The position numbers and the translations under genes were made by a program. The notes under the pieces are model-generated. The model saw nothing but the letters and a program-made list of their open reading frames with translations, was not told the DNA's origin and did no database searches. A stretch of DNA of 64,000 nt from Pseudanabaena mucicola str. Chao 1806 (GTDB lineage Bacteria > Cyanobacteriota > Cyanobacteriia > Pseudanabaenales > Pseudanabaenaceae), in contig NZ_CP097329.1 in NCBI RefSeq assembly GCF_030323025.1, positions 3,086,001-3,150,000 of the forward strand. The letters are read 5' to 3'. Shown piece after piece: positions 62,836-64,000 of this stretch (position 1 is the stretch's first letter; every line of letters starts with the position of its first letter).

Positions 62836-63159
62836 TTAGTAACGACGACCGCCGCCACCCGAAGGACGACCACCGCCCTTAAATCCGCCTCGACCACCAC
62901 CAAAGGAGTCAGAGCTTTCGCGAGGCTTAGCCTTATTCACCTTAAGTGAACGTCCCATCCACTCTGCTTCATCAAGTGCTTCAATAGCAGCATCTTCTGC
63001 GGTTTCTGCTGTCATTTCCACAAAAGCAAAACCGCGTGGACGACCTGACTCACGGTCGATAGGTAAATGGACACGGGTGATTTTGCCATATTCTGCAAAT
63101 ACGGCTTTTAAATCATCTTCTGTAACCTCGTAAGAGAGATTACCTACATAAATAGACAT
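62836..63159 (-). CDS. RRM-type glycine-rich RNA-binding protein
   Basis: 107 residues. One RRM domain (1-80) has RNP2 IYVGNLSYEV and RNP1 RPRGFAFVEM, followed by a Gly/Arg/Ser tail (about 85-107). This is the cyanobacterial Rbp family, small RNA-binding proteins often induced by cold and similar to plant glycine-rich proteins. It binds RNA through the aromatic residues of RNP1/2. Single gene, ending 9 bp from the shared terminator. The leader region upstream (63160 on) may be long, as in cold-regulated rbp genes. Confidence 0.92.
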   Translation of the reverse strand: MSIYVGNLSYEVTEDDLKAVFAEYGKITRVHLPIDRESGRPRGFAFVEMTAETAEDAAIEALDEAEWMGRSLKVNKAKPRESSDSFGGGRGGFKGGGRPSGGGGRRY

Positions 63160-63827
63160 AATACTTGCTTCAACAATCAGATATGTGTAGAGATAGAGAT
63201 TTCGGAAAGAAGCCTGTCACGATGAAACAGAAGACAACTGTCAATACTGAAAACAAACATGCGATCAAGAAATACTCATCCGCACTTATTCTAGCGCAGT
63301 CATCTTCAATTATTTAATGATCTTGAAAATATTATTGATGATTACTTTGAAAAGATGATTTGCTTATCTAATTCAATACAAAAATTGAGAAGCAAGTTTT
63401 TGCTATAACTATTGCTCAGAGATAATTGTGATGATTTGTTTGAGGATATTTATACAGCATGACTCTGTTAAATGCGATGCTGTATAAAAAGTGTTATTCG
63501 ATACGTTTTGATATAAATTAAAATTAAATTTATTTTAATTTTAATTTATATCAGTCCTAAAGCATTTGTATATTTTGGGATTTGCTGAAGCGCACCCAGA
63601 AGAGGTGCGCTTCAACAAATCATTGAGGATTTCTCATTGAGGATTTCTATGTTGTCATCTTTCTTGAGACATTGTTAACGCAAAATAGTAAAAAAATACT
63701 GTTGAAAGCACTGCTTTCAACAGTATTTAGTGAAGTACTAAATTATTTCTCCACAGGAGTCGATGACAGATCAATATAACTCGGTTGCTTGAAAAAGTGC
63801 TATACGTTAGCGCAATGCAATGTTTTT
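63160..63827. other. 668-bp gap with three palindromes and a family F repeat
   Basis: The rbp leader occupies the left part. Visible structures are an inverted repeat atacagcat / atgctgtat (63450-63485), an A/T-only palindrome (63510-63552: gatataaattaaaattaaa and its complement around TTTAT), repeat F2 immediately after (63549-63640) and a 14-bp hairpin atactgttgaaagc / gctttcaacagtat (63699-63727). No gene. Confidence 0.55.
63549..63640. repeat. Family F repeat, copy F2
   Basis: ATATCAGTCCTAAAGCATTTG at the left (21 bases including the terminus) and stem tttgctgaagcgcaccc / gaggtgcgcttcaacaaa. Related to F1 in ends and stem. The right end is duplicated (ttgaggatttc twice). Confidence 0.6.
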
Positions 63828-64000
63828 CTACTTGCTGGAAATCTTGACCTTAGCCGTCTGTGGAGTAGTGGCATCACCAGCCAGTAGTTTGCTAAGTACA
63901 TTGTCAAATAAGGCATCGATCGCATATTTCCCACCACCATAAATAGTGAAGAAGGCAAAAGATGCAGCATAAATCGAGGATAGCTCAATCGACGGGATCG
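63828..64000 (-). CDS. DoxX-family membrane protein, C-terminal part (cut by window edge)
   Basis: 56 residues in frame to the stop TAG at 63828-63830, beginning at the window edge (IPSIELSSIYAASFAFFTIY). The hydrophobic helix and following GGGKYAIDALFDNVL fit the end of DoxX proteins (usually LGxGRYSLDxLL). DoxX proteins are four-helix membrane proteins of unclear function, linked to redox or terminal-oxidase complexes in some organisms. Only the last part is present; identification is moderate. Confidence 0.55.
   Translation of the reverse strand, partial: IPSIELSSIYAASFAFFTIYGGGKYAIDALFDNVLSKLLAGDATTPQTAKVKISSK

Noticed and set aside
1-64000. GCGATCGC octamers as a mobile repeat
   Set aside because: This is the HIP1 motif spread through many cyanobacterial genomes, including coding sequence; it has no flanking duplications.

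Overview
The window comes from a cyanobacterial chromosome. It is studded with the HIP1 octamer GCGATCGC. It carries the cyanobacterial complex I subunit NdhM, the DUF2996 and DUF6464 families, a DUF2997-Ycf35-ferredoxin trio, PEP carboxylase, LL-diaminopimelate aminotransferase, a large FtsH protease and a tmRNA whose tag (ANNIVSFSRKAAPVAA) has the cyanobacterial form. The dense load of short palindromic mobile repeats recalls Pseudanabaena-like genomes, but that placement is inference only.

Layout. 1-5969 (minus): a chemotaxis-type phosphorelay operon ordered PatA-like regulator, CheY, CheW, transmembrane MCP and CheA (cut by the window edge), the order of the pil/pix/tax operons that steer type IV pilus motility. 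6175-7214: an IS4-type insertion sequence with intact 18-bp ends and an internally deleted transposase. 8032-10031: a group 2 sigma factor, ndhM and a DUF2996 gene. 10027-13841 (minus): a TPR-like membrane protein and two proteins built of peptidoglycan-binding repeats. 14149-17980 (minus): an XPB-like helicase, a ureidoglycolate lyase-like protein, a coiled-coil protein and a UbiH-type flavin monooxygenase. 18464-25125: ppc, a Gfo/Idh/MocA oxidoreductase, a small envelope protein, DUF6464, a C39-like peptidase and a DedA remnant. 25150-29604 (minus): a nuclease/phosphatase-fold lipoprotein, murE and dapL; the last two together point to meso-diaminopimelate peptidoglycan.

30120-46378 (minus) is a 16-kb run of six exported proteins: four rich in DUF11-like or related beta-sandwich repeats, a beta-helix protein with an OmpA domain, and a 1631-residue Ig/beta-barrel protein with two degenerate OmpA-like domains. 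It looks like one cell-surface assembly that I cannot match to a described system. 50139-56788 holds a divergent two-partner secretion pair whose exoprotein ends in a CHAT (caspase-like) protease domain. Around the tmRNA gene (58475-58863) are a ParB-like gene and a three-gene cassette of a TIGR04255 protein plus two conserved unknowns. The end holds DUF2997, ycf35, a ferredoxin, an RRM RNA-binding protein and the tail of a DoxX-like gene.

The second theme is short mobile repeats in nearly every large gap. At least five families can be told apart. Family C is 93 bp with 5-bp target duplications, B about 80 bp with about 8-bp duplications, A (about 91 bp) and D (101 bp) lie between TA dinucleotides, and E is about 85-105 bp. 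They nest in one another, one A copy is fused in frame into a protein-coding gene, and in several the hairpin loop is inverted relative to the arms.
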